In this document: piece by piece, positions 22,807 to 31,822 of the stretch | How positions within the stretch are numbered: the stretch's first letter is position 1 | Layout: every line of letters starts with the position of its first letter | Assembly: GCA_025350865.1 (NCBI GenBank) | Contig: JANXWZ010000100.1 | Span: 1-39,322, forward strand | DNA length: 39,322 nucleotides | Reading direction: 5' to 3' | Source of the DNA: Rhodanobacteraceae bacterium | Lineage (GTDB): Bacteria > Acidobacteriota > Terriglobia > Terriglobales > Acidobacteriaceae | Position numbers and translations under genes: made by a program | The notes under the pieces: model-generated | The model's database searches: none | Told to the model about the DNA's origin: nothing | What the model saw: the letters and a program-made list of their open reading frames with translations, nothing else

Positions 22807-25041
22807 CTAATCCTGCTTGGCCTGTCCGGTGGGGCTCGAGGCTGAGCTGACCTCGGCCTGCGTTGGGGTAAGCGTAGCGATGGGAGTGGCGACCATCCGC
22901 GGCTGCACTACGATGCCGTCGAATAGTGTGGCGGCTACGATGTGATCACCCAGCGACCGGGCAAAGCGGAGGTTCCAGCCGGTATCGGTAAACGTCACTT
23001 GCCGGGTTGGAAGCTGCACGGTGAAGACCAGGCTGCTGTTACCGGCGGTGGTAATCATTACGCGATCTGACGGTTCGTCGTAGAAGATGTTGTTGACGCC
23101 ACTCAGGTAGAGATTTTTGGGGGTTGACCAGCTCTTGCCGCGGTTGGTCGTAACGAAGACGCCTTGGCTGCCGCCCAGCCAAATCTCGCCGGATGACTCG
23201 ATTGCGACGGCTGCGATCTGGGTCAATGCCTCTGGAGGCGTCACCGATTCCCAGATAATTCCGCTATCGGATGAAACCTGAATTGTGTGGAGCGACGCGG
23301 CGACGACGTTCTTTCTGGCTGCGGCGAGAAAACGCCAGTCAGGGCTGCTGCTCGGCCCGGTCGCCGTCCAGTTGAGCCCGCTGTCAACTGAGGTGAGCAA
23401 GCCGTCGGAGGTGATCGCCAACATGGACTGACCCGCTGTGGCAAAGGCGTACACGCTGCCATCAAAGACGCGGGCCGGGGTGGGGACCGGTGCTGCGGCT
23501 ACCACTTGCTTGGGAGCGACGTGCTTGTGTGCTACGGGCTTGGACGCCCTGGTCACAGTACGTGTCGCAACAGGGTGACGCTTCGCGGCCAACTGCTGTT
23601 TACGGGTCAGTTTGCCGCGGGGAGACTGTTTGGCTATCTGGGCCGCAGGGGCTTCCGGCGTGACGGGAACGGGAGCCCGGGTCAGGATCGCCTGCACGGA
23701 CTCGGGCCGGGCGGCAACGCCTGGGGCCGACTCGACGCGGTTCCAGGCTCGAGTAATCGAGTCGAGGCGGAAGAGTCCGTGGGCTGTCCCGGCGATCATG
23801 GTGCCGTCCGGCGCCTGTCCGAGCGAAAAGACGTCTCGTCCGGAAAGGCCGTCGCTGCGCTGGATCCAGCTTTGACCACCGTTGTCGCTCTGGAAGACTC
23901 CGCCCCAGTCCTTGTCGTTCACCACGCCGACAAAGAGCGTATCGGGACGGTTGTTGTCGCGCTTGATCGAAGTCACCTGCCGTGCGGAGAAGCCGCGGTT
24001 GGACGCGTGGAAGGTATCTCCGCCGTCGTCGGACGCCATAACGCCGCCGCGATCGGTCGCGATCAGGACACGCTTGGGGTTGGTCATGTCGACGGCTACA
24101 TCATTGACGATGGTCTCCGGCCCCGTAGTCCGGAACCAGGTCTTACCGCTATCGGTCGAACGGAAGAGACCTTCGGTCGTTCCGGCAAAGACGGTGTTGA
24201 GGTTGGTGGGGTCCTGCAGCAGCTTCCGCGTGCGTCGAGCGGAAGAAGGTATGCCTTGAATCTTGTCGAAGCGCAGTCCGGCATTGTCGCTCTTGTAAAT
24301 TCCCGAGCAGGCGCTGGCGAAGACGGTGGACGGCGTGATCGGGTCTACGATGATCGAAAAAACGTCGGAGTCCTCGATAATTCCCTGCTTGATGCTGTTC
24401 CAGTGGTCGCCGCCATCGACTGACTTCCACGGCAGGTGCCAGGTCCCAGCGTAGATGATGTTGGGGTCTTTGGGGTCGATCGCAATGGATTCGACATTGT
24501 GAATCTCGGCATTGTCGGCCGGGCTGATGCGCTTCCAGCGCTGTCCGCCATCGGTGGAGCGGTAGACGCCCTGCAACGTTCCGGCAACCAGAATTCTGGG
24601 ATTTGAGGAGCTTTCGCCGAGTGCTCGAATGGATTGTCCGCGCATCTCCGGCTGGTTGGTCCAGGTAACGCCGGCGTCCCAACTGATATAGATACCGCCG
24701 TCGGGACGGTCGATCACCCAGGCCCCTACGACGATGTGATTTGGGTTCTGCGCGTCAACAGAGATGGAATCGAGCACAAGATCGTCGCGTTTGCCTACCT
24801 GCGCCAGGCGCACCCAACTTGCACCGCCATTGTGCGACTCGTAAATCCAGCCGTTCGCGGTGCCAAGGTACAGGTGCGAGTGGTCGCGTGGGTCCGGAGC
24901 GATGCGCCGCGCGTCGCCGCCATCGGGCCCGAACGCTACCCAAGGCTTGGCTCCCGGCCCGGCTTCTCCAAATAATGGAGCCCAGACCGATGCAAGCAAC
25001 AACGCGCACACACCCCACTTACGATTCATCGAACGATCCAT
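22807..25041 (-). CDS. Exported BNR/Asp-box repeat protein (sialidase/VPS10-like beta-propeller)
   Basis: A signal peptide (WGVCALLLASVWAPLFGEA) is followed by at least nine Asp-box motifs (S-x-D-x-G-x-x-W/F), for example STDGGQRWKR, SVDGGDHWNS, STDSGKTWFR, SDDGGDTF, SDNGGQSW, SVDSGLNW and TTNRGKSW. The repeats form two blocks, about residues 30-430 and 530-700, joined by a basic Lys/Arg/Ala/Pro-rich linker at about 445-520. Such propellers bind glycans or partner proteins; the catalytic residues of sialidase are not evident, so no enzyme activity is claimed. Starts at 25041 and 25029 are both possible. mqnE follows after 9 bases. Confidence 0.82.
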   Translation of the reverse strand: MDRSMNRKWGVCALLLASVWAPLFGEAGPGAKPWVAFGPDGGDARRIAPDPRDHSHLYLGTANGWIYESHNGGASWVRLAQVGKRDDLVLDSISVDAQNPNHIVVGAWVIDRPDGGIYISWDAGVTWTNQPEMRGQSIRALGESSSNPRILVAGTLQGVYRSTDGGQRWKRISPADNAEIHNVESIAIDPKDPNIIYAGTWHLPWKSVDGGDHWNSIKQGIIEDSDVFSIIVDPITPSTVFASACSGIYKSDNAGLRFDKIQGIPSSARRTRKLLQDPTNLNTVFAGTTEGLFRSTDSGKTWFRTTGPETIVNDVAVDMTNPKRVLIATDRGGVMASDDGGDTFHASNRGFSARQVTSIKRDNNRPDTLFVGVVNDKDWGGVFQSDNGGQSWIQRSDGLSGRDVFSLGQAPDGTMIAGTAHGLFRLDSITRAWNRVESAPGVAARPESVQAILTRAPVPVTPEAPAAQIAKQSPRGKLTRKQQLAAKRHPVATRTVTRASKPVAHKHVAPKQVVAAAPVPTPARVFDGSVYAFATAGQSMLAITSDGLLTSVDSGLNWTATGPSSSPDWRFLAAARKNVVAASLHTIQVSSDSGIIWESVTPPEALTQIAAVAIESSGEIWLGGSQGVFVTTNRGKSWSTPKNLYLSGVNNIFYDEPSDRVMITTAGNSSLVFTVQLPTRQVTFTDTGWNLRFARSLGDHIVAATLFDGIVVQPRMVATPIATLTPTQAEVSSASSPTGQAKQD

Positions 25042-25069
25042 CCTGGTCGAGTTTTGAAGTACACCCATC

Positions 25070-25091
25070 GAGCCGCAAAACTCAGCGGCTC
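25070..25091 (-). promoter_or_regulatory. Hairpin in the leader of the BNR-protein gene
   Basis: GAGCCGC (25070-25076) and GCGGCTC (25085-25091) pair around an 8-base loop, about 30 bases before the start codon. It could affect mRNA stability or translation. No known riboswitch pattern is seen. Confidence 0.3.
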
Positions 25092-25182
25092 TACCCATTG
25101 TCACCTAAGTTCATGACAGTAAGACGCACAAACGACGGTAGTGGTAATACGGGGTATATCGGCGAGCAACTTGTAACGATGC

Positions 25183-25216
25183 AACGGCTGGCTGAGCATG
25201 CGCTCAGCCAGCCGTT
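25183..25216 (-). terminator. Strong terminator hairpin after the OmpA-like gene
   Basis: AACGGCTGGCTGAGC (25183-25197) and GCTCAGCCAGCCGTT (25202-25216) form a perfect 15-bp stem with a 4-base loop, 20 bases after the minus-strand stop codon. Few T follow, so termination may need Rho or the element may protect the 3' end. Confidence 0.7.
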
Positions 25217-25236
25217 GGTGGTTCAACTGCGGCGAT

Positions 25237-26937
25237 CTACTTCTTGTGCTTCCGAGCTACTGCTGCCTTGCGGGGCTGGACCTTGACTGCAGTCTCGTCC
25301 ACGGGGCTTGCTGAGATGGCCGAGGTATCCGCGCCAGCCGGCACGAGGACAGTGGTGACCGTCTTCGCATCGTCTGAACCGGTCATGACGACGATGCGGG
25401 AAGCATCGAGGCCTTTCTCCTTGACCAGGTAGTCCTTGGTATTGACAGCGCGCTCAGCAGCGAGATCAGCCTTCTTGATCTTCTTGCTCTTGGCGGGGGT
25501 CTTCTCCTTGGCGGTTGCGTTGCCGATGATATCCAACTTGGCATCGGTGGAGCGCTGCAGGCTGAGTGCGAGTTCATCGAGGCAAGCCTTGCCCTCGTTG
25601 TCGACGCGGGTCGGACGCTTGGCGTCGCGCTCGAAGCTGACCGAGCACAGGTTGCTGGTGCTCGGACGAACGACCGCAGCAGGAGGCGGCGGCGGAGGAC
25701 GGTTGATCGCCACCGAAGTCATCGCGGTAGCGGTCTTGCCCAGGTCGTCGACAACATTGCAGGTGACTGTGATGCTGGTACCACCCGCTACGCCGGCGGT
25801 CGACAGGGTTGCCGAGCTGGAAGTGCCCGAAACGCTGCCAGCCGATGAACTATAGCTATAGGTGAGAGCGCGATTCTGGGGGCTTACACCGCTTGCGGTG
25901 ATCGTGGACGAACCACCCATATCGACCGTGGACGGTGCAGCCGAGCAGCTAACAGTCGGCGGGTCGAACGGCTTGACGGTGAAGTCGCCGGAGCAGTCCG
26001 CGAACTGGCCCGGCTTGGCGCCCTCCGAGACGTTGCCCTTGACGGTATAGGCGCCGGGAGCGATGCCCTTGGTATCTACGTTTGCAGTGGCGGTGGTGCC
26101 TGCAATGGTTCCGCCCGTCGAAGTCCACTTGTAGGTGGCAGTCTTCTTAGGGTTGAGGTTCACGGCCGTGCCGGTGACGGTTATTGGGTCGCCAGGGTAG
26201 ATGGAGGCCGGGCTAACCGCGCAGGTGTAGGTGACGGGCGGCGGCGGGATGATGTGGCCGAAGTGCGTCACGATTCCGGTGCTGAGGTCTACGCCGGAGA
26301 GGTTGGCACGCCCGCCGAGGATGCCGAAGGTGGGGACACTGGTAGCCGGACCGAAATCGGCGTGGATGTAGCGGTAGTCAGCCTCAAACAGGCGGAGCGA
26401 GAAGCGGTTGTTGAAGAACGGCAGGTCGTAGTCCATGCCGCCGCCTGCGGTCAGGGTCGGGCCCCACCGGTAAGGCTCATGTTCCTGTGTGGGAATCGAG
26501 CAAGGGGAGACGTTGTCTCCGCAGTCCGTGTTCGGTCCGCCGAGATAGGAAGCACCGACCAGGCCATGCGCAAAGAGGGTGAAGTTCTGCATGGGCGCGC
26601 GTGCGATCAGACCGCCGCTAACGCTGTACAGTCCGTCGTTCTGACCATCGGGATGCGCAACGAAGTTGGCCTCTGCACCGACGTACTTGTTGAAGTAGTA
26701 CGCGCCGCTGCCGATGGCTCCGAGGTTAATGGACGAGTAGTTGATGTTCGCGGGCTTGACCTGGCCGTGAGCGCCAAAGTACGAGTAGCCAGTGAAGAGG
26801 TCGAAACGCGAAGGGTTAGGCCCCACCGGGGCGGTAGTGCTGGGTGCGGTCTGCGCACTCAGGCTCGCGACTCCAAGGCTGACTGCGCAAGCAGCCAGTC
26901 CGAGCCGGCCAATATGACGTAACGGGCGATAAACCAT
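25237..26937 (-). CDS. OmpA-like outer-membrane protein with two Ig-like domains
   Basis: The 566-residue protein has a signal peptide (LGLAACAVSLGVASLSAQ) and an OmpA-type eight-stranded barrel (about residues 40-230; FDLFTGYSYFGAHGQV, GGGMDYDLPFFNNRFSLRLF, EADYRYIHADFG). Two Ig/PKD-like modules follow at about 240-330 and 335-425 (each with a Cys-containing strand, YTCAVSPASIYPGDPITVTG and VSCSAAPSTVDMGGSSTITA), then an OmpA-family C-terminal region. That last domain is diverged: where OmpA proteins have GHTD the sequence is IIGNAT, though the AERAVNTKDYL Arg helix remains. GGAGG lies 7 bases before the ATG at 26937. It is probably a structural porin linking outer membrane and wall. Confidence 0.85.
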   Translation of the reverse strand: MVYRPLRHIGRLGLAACAVSLGVASLSAQTAPSTTAPVGPNPSRFDLFTGYSYFGAHGQVKPANINYSSINLGAIGSGAYYFNKYVGAEANFVAHPDGQNDGLYSVSGGLIARAPMQNFTLFAHGLVGASYLGGPNTDCGDNVSPCSIPTQEHEPYRWGPTLTAGGGMDYDLPFFNNRFSLRLFEADYRYIHADFGPATSVPTFGILGGRANLSGVDLSTGIVTHFGHIIPPPPVTYTCAVSPASIYPGDPITVTGTAVNLNPKKTATYKWTSTGGTIAGTTATANVDTKGIAPGAYTVKGNVSEGAKPGQFADCSGDFTVKPFDPPTVSCSAAPSTVDMGGSSTITASGVSPQNRALTYSYSSSAGSVSGTSSSATLSTAGVAGGTSITVTCNVVDDLGKTATAMTSVAINRPPPPPPAAVVRPSTSNLCSVSFERDAKRPTRVDNEGKACLDELALSLQRSTDAKLDIIGNATAKEKTPAKSKKIKKADLAAERAVNTKDYLVKEKGLDASRIVVMTGSDDAKTVTTVLVPAGADTSAISASPVDETAVKVQPRKAAVARKHKK

Positions 26938-27014
26938 TCGACTTCCTCCACAAAAAATCATTAATGTGCTCGAAACCTGGTAAAACACGATTCGATTGTC
27001 TCTATCCACCAAAG

Positions 27015-27043
27015 TTTACAGCAGTTAATACCACTACATACAA
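27015..27043 (-). promoter_or_regulatory. Candidate promoter of the OmpA-like gene
   Basis: On the minus strand TTGTAT (27038-27043) and TGTAAA (27015-27020) are 17 bases apart in an AT-rich stretch, giving a leader of roughly 70 bases. Confidence 0.35.
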
Positions 27044-27162
27044 CAAAATGCTGCGATTGCAATACTACTCAACACTACTGGCCCACAACCGGAAAGGCCA
27101 ACCCGGAAGTGCACCTTGGAACCATCGACGCCATCCCGACCCGGCGTGATGGATGGAAATGA

Positions 27163-27780
27163 CTAACTGAGATTCAGAGTCCGACGGACTGTTCCCCGCT
27201 CGTCCTGGATTTTTTCCTGCAATAAGGTGATTGCGTACAGAAGCTGCTCTGGACGCGGCGGGCAACCCGGCACATAGATATCCACCGGGATGATCTGGTT
27301 GACGCCCTGTAACAGCGCGTAATTGTTGAAGACACCGCCCGAAGTGGCGCAAGCGCCCATGGAGATAACCCATTTCGGTTCAGGCATCTGCTCGTAAAGG
27401 CGACGGATGACGGGAGCCATCTTCTGCGAGACGCGTCCGGCGATAATCATCAGATCGCTCTGGCGCGGCGAGGGACGGAACACCTCTGCGCCGAAGCGGG
27501 CGATGTCGTAGCGCGAACCGCCCATCGACATCATCTCGATGGCGCAGCAGGCGAGGCCGAAGGTCATGGGCCAGACGGAGTTCTTGCGCACCCAGTTGAT
27601 GGCAGCGTCGAGCGAGGCGAGGACGACGCCTTCGGGCTGCTCGGAGCCCCAATTCACTTCGCGCAATTTTTCGCGGTTGTCGACGGTGCTATCGAGTGCG
27701 CCGAAGAAATACCGGTCTTGCACGGCCTTCCCACCGGATGGCGGGGCGCTGCTCGATGGCTGCTGTGAAGATGTGCTCAT
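27163..27780 (-). CDS. nuoB: NADH-quinone oxidoreductase subunit B (stand-alone copy)
   Basis: The 205-residue subunit carries the four cysteines that bind cluster N2 of respiratory complex I: Cys78-Cys79 ([10 protein letters not shown]), Cys144 ([10 protein letters not shown]) and Cys173 ([10 protein letters not shown]). Other conserved blocks are [20 protein letters not shown] and [23 protein letters not shown]. The N-terminal 20 residues are Ser/Gln-rich and variable. It is not beside any other nuo gene, which is unusual because nuoA-nuoB-nuoC are normally adjacent; it may be the only copy or a paralogue. Start at 27780 lacks a clear ribosome-binding site; an ATG at 27837 is an alternative. 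Confidence 0.93.
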   Translation of the reverse strand: MSTSSQQPSSSAPPSGGKAVQDRYFFGALDSTVDNREKLREVNWGSEQPEGVVLASLDAAINWVRKNSVWPMTFGLACCAIEMMSMGGSRYDIARFGAEVFRPSPRQSDLMIIAGRVSQKMAPVIRRLYEQMPEPKWVISMGACATSGGVFNNYALLQGVNQIIPVDIYVPGCPPRPEQLLYAITLLQEKIQDERGTVRRTLNLS

Positions 27781-27906
27781 GTATTGATAATAAGTCGGAT
27801 CAGGGGTAAAGCCAGTACGAGAAGGGAGAGAATTCATTGCGACCCAACAATTTGCGTTCAAATGCATGGATGCACCAACACCGCTACAGGTTGGTCAGGT
27901 AAGCAA

Positions 27907-28620
27907 TTATGGAGCGGCGCAAGGCGCTGGCTGGGTGTGGACGCCGGGATTCAGGGCAAAGCCGACGGGGGCGCGGAGCTCCAGCCGGTAGCGAATCCAG
28001 ACGACGCGACCGAGGGCGCTGGTGGTTCCGTCGGGCTCCTGCACGAGGGTGTGGGCGGTGGTGTTGAAGTGCGAGGCGACGGCAGCAGCCATCTGCCATT
28101 GATCGGCGGTTCCAGCGACCAGACGCGAGTCGAGGATGGAGAGCGTAGCCTCGGTAGCGAGGGCGATCTGGCTGGCGAGATCGGCTTGCGATTCGGCGGA
28201 GGGAGTGGAGCCGCCCGACTGAAATTTTAGGTAGGCCTGCTCGAGATGATGGAAGCTGGCTTGGGTGGTGGCGAAGCGAAATCGGCGGGGATTCCAGCCG
28301 ATGGCGTCCTGGGCGCGGAAGGCGAAATCGGTGGAAATGGAAAGCGGGGAGACGGACTGGTACGGAGGCGTCGCCAGCTCGGCGTAGTCGTGGTCGCCAG
28401 TCGGCCTGGACGCCGGGAGAATCCGTAAAATCCAGCCGGAGTGGATGGGCTGGAAGTAGAGTTTCAGGCCGTTGCCGATCGGCTGCGACGAGGGCTGGCC
28501 GGCGTTCAGTTCGCCCTCGAGGACCGCGGTTCGGCAGGCCGGCTTGGTCGCGGGTGCGGCGTTGGCTGGGGCGGAAAGGAGAGTTGCGAACAGGACTAGA
28601 GAGATCGGGCAGGCAGTCAT
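27907..28620 (-). CDS. Exported protein of unknown function in the glnB-glnD operon
   Basis: The 237-residue product has a signal peptide (PISLVLFATLLSAPANA) and a mature part with no motif I recognise. Visible features are mixed alpha/beta composition, two cysteines (one soon after the signal peptide, one near the C-terminus), a helical central segment (ESQADLASQIALATEATLSI), and a Pro-rich end. The start at 28620 is 25 bases after the glnD stop, so co-transcription is likely. The frame is open far upstream, but only in antisense overlap within glnD coding sequence, so the ATG at 28620 is taken. An envelope function tied to nitrogen status would be speculation. Confidence 0.68.
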   Translation of the reverse strand: MTACPISLVLFATLLSAPANAAPATKPACRTAVLEGELNAGQPSSQPIGNGLKLYFQPIHSGWILRILPASRPTGDHDYAELATPPYQSVSPLSISTDFAFRAQDAIGWNPRRFRFATTQASFHHLEQAYLKFQSGGSTPSAESQADLASQIALATEATLSILDSRLVAGTADQWQMAAAVASHFNTTAHTLVQEPDGTTSALGRVVWIRYRLELRAPVGFALNPGVHTQPAPCAAP

Positions 28621-28645
28621 CAAGGTCCAGTCTAGAACATCGGAA

Positions 28646-31312
28646 TCAGGCGGCGTTGGCGGTAATTGCGTCGATGAGGAGCTTCGCCAGCAACTCCTTT
28701 TGCGGGCTGTCGAGCTTGGAGCCGGCCTGGGTGATGTAGAAGACGTCGATGGCCATCTCGCCTTCGGTATCGACCAGAGCGACGTTGACGTTGCAAGCCT
28801 GCTCGGCAAGGGTGAGCGATAGGGCGCGCAGGAGTCCGGGGGTATCCTGCGCGACCACCTGGAGCAGCGTGCTTTGGGATGATGCGGAGTCGTCGAAGTC
28901 GACGCGCGATTCGACCACGACCTTGGGCGCGACACGCCGGGCTCGGCGACGGGCGGCGAGCATGGCGTCGAGGCTGGCTTTGCCGGACATGACGTTGCGG
29001 ACACTGTCGCAGAAGGTCTCGCGCTCCGACTCGTTGAGTTCGAGGGTGCGGAAGGTGTCGGTGAAGCGGAAGCTGTCGACGACAAGGCCGTGGGCATTGG
29101 AGAAGGCGTCGGCGGTGACAATGTTCATACCCCAGGCCGCGAGAGCGCCGGCCATAGAGGCGAAGAGCTTGGGGCGGTCGCGGGTGATGAGCGTGAGTTC
29201 GCTGAGGCCAGGGGCGTAGCGGAAGTCGAGTTGGATGGGGTCGGAGCCGGGGGCCTCGATCCGGGATGCCATCTCGACATTCGCGCGGATGTGGTCGGGG
29301 GTTCGGGTGAGCAGGTAGCGACGCGGGAGGCCTTCGAGGAAGCGCGCGACCTCAGTCTTCCGTCCCGGCCGCAGCGCGTGGACGCGGTGCATGATGTCGC
29401 CAAGTTCGACGTCGGCGACCGATGCGACGCGCTCCTCGTCGACGTTGCGATCGAGGAAATTGGCCGTAGCCATATGCAGACGCCACAAATTCTCGGCCTT
29501 CCATGCGGTGAGTGCGTCGGGATGAACGGCACTGATGTCGGCGTAGGTGAAGAGCGTCAACATGCGCAGGGCTTCGGGAGTTGGGACACGCGAGGCGAAG
29601 GCGCGAATGGTCTGCTGATCGAAGACGTCGCGGCGGAGGGCGGCGGACATTTCGAGGTGGTTTTTGATGATGTCGAGCACGAGATTGGTCTCGTAGGGGT
29701 CGACCTCCAGCCGGGACATCACATTGCGGGTCATGCGCGCCGACTCCATCGCGTGGCCGTCGGTGGCGTGGCCTTTGCCGGTGTCGTGCATCAGGGCAGC
29801 GAAGTAGAGCAGCGCCGGGTGGGGGAGGTCGCGGAGGATGGAACCGAAGCGGGAGGCCCAGGAATCCTGGGCGACCGGCAAGGCGGCGAGGGCGTGCAGC
29901 GTATCGATGACGACGAACGTGTGTTCGTCGACGGTGTAGCGGTGGTAGGCGTCGCGGATGACGAGGGCATCGATGCCGTGGAACTCGGGGATCACGAGCT
30001 CCAAAATGCCTAGCGCGTGCATCGACCGGAGCGCACGGCCCGCGAACGGACCGCAGAGGATGGCCTGAAGGTGCAGCCACAGACCGGGGCCGTCTTCCAT
30101 CTGGGCGGAGAGGATCGGCAGGGCATCTTCGAGCCTCGCCTCGGTGGCTCGGGGCAGCCGGGCGCCGGTTCTGGACATGGCGGTGAAGATGGCAAAGGCC
30201 ACTTCGGGGTCGTGGGCGGGATCGGCGGGGGCGTTGGGCCGACGGGAGGCGGCGGCTTGCGGCGCGAAGGAAATCCGGCTTTCGCGAATATCAAAGCCCG
30301 GGTGAGCACCTGCCTGGTGAGCGCGGCGCACGCCGCTGAGCGAAGGCAGAATCAGCTTTGGACGGGCGGGTGTGAACTCCTCGATGGCCTGGGAGATCGC
30401 TCGCTCGATGGCGCGCTCGTGGCGGAAGTAGAGGCGCATCCAGAAGGCCGGGTCGATCTCACGGCGGGACGTGCCAAGGCCAACGGCTGCGGCCTGATCC
30501 TGTGTGCGCCAGTCGAGCGTGTTGTCGTCGCGGCCGTGGCGAAAGTGCAGGAAGGCCCGCACCAGCAACAAGTACTCGCGAGCTTCGGCAAATTCGCCGG
30601 GGTGCATTTCGGACTGCGTGTCGGCCACGGGGTTGAGGCGTGCGAGCCACTCGCAGACGTGCGCGTCGCGCAGTCCGCCGGGGCACTCCTTTACATTCGG
30701 CTCCAGGTGGAAGAGCGTGTCGCCATAGCGTGCGTGGCGGTTGGTCGTCACCTCGATTAGCCTTGCTATGCAGGCCTTTCGGTCGCGTGAGAGAAGCTTC
30801 GGAATCGTCTTCTCGACCAGTTGCGTAAAGATGTGCTGCGCGCCAGCCACATAGCGGGAATCGAGAATTGCGAGGGTAAACTCGACGTTCTCGGGATCGA
30901 AGCGAACGCATTCGGCCAGCGTCCGGGTGATTGGCGAGACGCGCAGGCCTGCGTCCCAGAGCGTCTGGCTGAGGCGGCGGATGGGTTCCTTAACGGCCTT
31001 CTCGGAGACATTCGTGTCAAGCAGGGACATCAGATCGACGTCGGAATGGGGGAAGAGCTCGCGGCGTCCGTAGCCGCCGACAGCCACGACTGCGATGCCG
31101 GAGGCGAGGACGGGATCGGTCGCCTGGACCTCGGCCCACAACGTCGAGACGAGCACGTCGACGGCTGCCGAGCGGCCCTTGACGGCGATGGTTCCGGACT
31201 TCAGGCGGTGCGGATGAGCTTCAAAGTCGGCGCGAATAGACTGCATCTGCTCGTCGTAGAGACGGCGGTGTGCGGGGTCGCTTCCGCGAGGAAGGTTGTT
31301 GTCATTTGGCAT
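28646..31312 (-). CDS. glnD: [Protein-PII] uridylyltransferase / uridylyl-removing enzyme
   Basis: The 888-residue bifunctional sensor adds UMP to PII when glutamine is low and removes it when glutamine is high. The nucleotidyltransferase motif GGYGRRELFPHSDVD is at residues 79-93. The HD hydrolase domain includes YTVDEHTFVVID (about 459-470) and the catalytic His509-Asp510 in LMHDTGKGHATDGH. Two ACT domains that sense glutamine follow at about 700-780 (LTLITRDRPKLFASMAGALA) and 810-888 (LLQVVAQDTPGLLRALSL). GGAGG precedes the ATG by 11 bases. The PII gene lies 65 bases upstream, so enzyme and substrate are made together. Confidence 0.96.
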   Translation of the reverse strand: MPNDNNLPRGSDPAHRRLYDEQMQSIRADFEAHPHRLKSGTIAVKGRSAAVDVLVSTLWAEVQATDPVLASGIAVVAVGGYGRRELFPHSDVDLMSLLDTNVSEKAVKEPIRRLSQTLWDAGLRVSPITRTLAECVRFDPENVEFTLAILDSRYVAGAQHIFTQLVEKTIPKLLSRDRKACIARLIEVTTNRHARYGDTLFHLEPNVKECPGGLRDAHVCEWLARLNPVADTQSEMHPGEFAEAREYLLLVRAFLHFRHGRDDNTLDWRTQDQAAAVGLGTSRREIDPAFWMRLYFRHERAIERAISQAIEEFTPARPKLILPSLSGVRRAHQAGAHPGFDIRESRISFAPQAAASRRPNAPADPAHDPEVAFAIFTAMSRTGARLPRATEARLEDALPILSAQMEDGPGLWLHLQAILCGPFAGRALRSMHALGILELVIPEFHGIDALVIRDAYHRYTVDEHTFVVIDTLHALAALPVAQDSWASRFGSILRDLPHPALLYFAALMHDTGKGHATDGHAMESARMTRNVMSRLEVDPYETNLVLDIIKNHLEMSAALRRDVFDQQTIRAFASRVPTPEALRMLTLFTYADISAVHPDALTAWKAENLWRLHMATANFLDRNVDEERVASVADVELGDIMHRVHALRPGRKTEVARFLEGLPRRYLLTRTPDHIRANVEMASRIEAPGSDPIQLDFRYAPGLSELTLITRDRPKLFASMAGALAAWGMNIVTADAFSNAHGLVVDSFRFTDTFRTLELNESERETFCDSVRNVMSGKASLDAMLAARRRARRVAPKVVVESRVDFDDSASSQSTLLQVVAQDTPGLLRALSLTLAEQACNVNVALVDTEGEMAIDVFYITQAGSKLDSPQKELLAKLLIDAITANAA

Positions 31313-31377
31313 TGACTACGCTCCCTCCAGGCCGTTGAGTCGGGTGCTGCTGTTGCTGCGTGTCGCTACACCTTTCG

Positions 31378-31716
31378 CTACAACGCGATGTCGCCGCGCT
31401 CGTCGTTGCGGATGCGGATGGCTTCGTCGATCCGCGAGACGAAGATCTTGCCGTCCCCAATCTTTCCGGTCCTGGCTCCGGTGAGGATGGCCTGGATTGC
31501 GGGCTCGACCATGGCGTCGACTACCACTACTTCGACCATCAACTTGGGCAGGAGGTCGACCGCATATTCGCGTCCGCGGTAGAACTCCGTGTGGCCCTTT
31601 TGGCGACCGTGACCGCGCGCTTCCGTTACGGTAATTCCCAGGACGCCAATCTCAATGAGTGCGTCTTTGACTTCATCCAGCTTGGACGGCTGGATTATTG
31701 CTTCGATCTTTTGCAT
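31378..31716 (-). CDS. glnB: Nitrogen regulatory protein PII
   Basis: The 112-residue protein has standard PII length and signatures: the N-terminal MQKIEAIIQPSKLDEVKDAL, the T-loop with the uridylylation site Tyr51 (TEFYRGREYAVDLLPK), the Walker-like B-loop TGARTGKIGDGKIFV, and C-loop residues near AIRIRNDERG. PII trimers sense ATP/ADP and 2-oxoglutarate and signal nitrogen status. It is followed by glnD, not amtB, which favours GlnB over GlnK. The start at 31716 is set by family length; a longer open frame exists to 31779. Confidence 0.96.
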   Translation of the reverse strand: MQKIEAIIQPSKLDEVKDALIEIGVLGITVTEARGHGRQKGHTEFYRGREYAVDLLPKLMVEVVVVDAMVEPAIQAILTGARTGKIGDGKIFVSRIDEAIRIRNDERGDIAL

Positions 31717-31768
31717 TCGATTCCATTTCCTTGCAGCCGCGCAACACAAATGTGAGCGTGTTTGGCTT

Positions 31769-31797
31769 ACTCTACACAAGCGCAGTACGCATTACAA
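31769..31797 (-). promoter_or_regulatory. Candidate promoter of glnB-glnD
   Basis: On the minus strand TTGTAA (31792-31797) and TAGAGT (31769-31774) are 17 bases apart; each matches 4 of 6. No sigma-54 GG-GC element was seen in this gap. Confidence 0.35.
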
Positions 31798-31822
31798 AAA
31801 ATCCGATTCCGAAGGCGGTCTT

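Noticed and set aside
28621..29121. N-terminal extension of the exported protein in the glnB-glnD operon.
   Set aside because: The extension lies in another frame of glnD and has Ser/Pro/Arg-rich shadow composition. A signal peptide begins at 28620.
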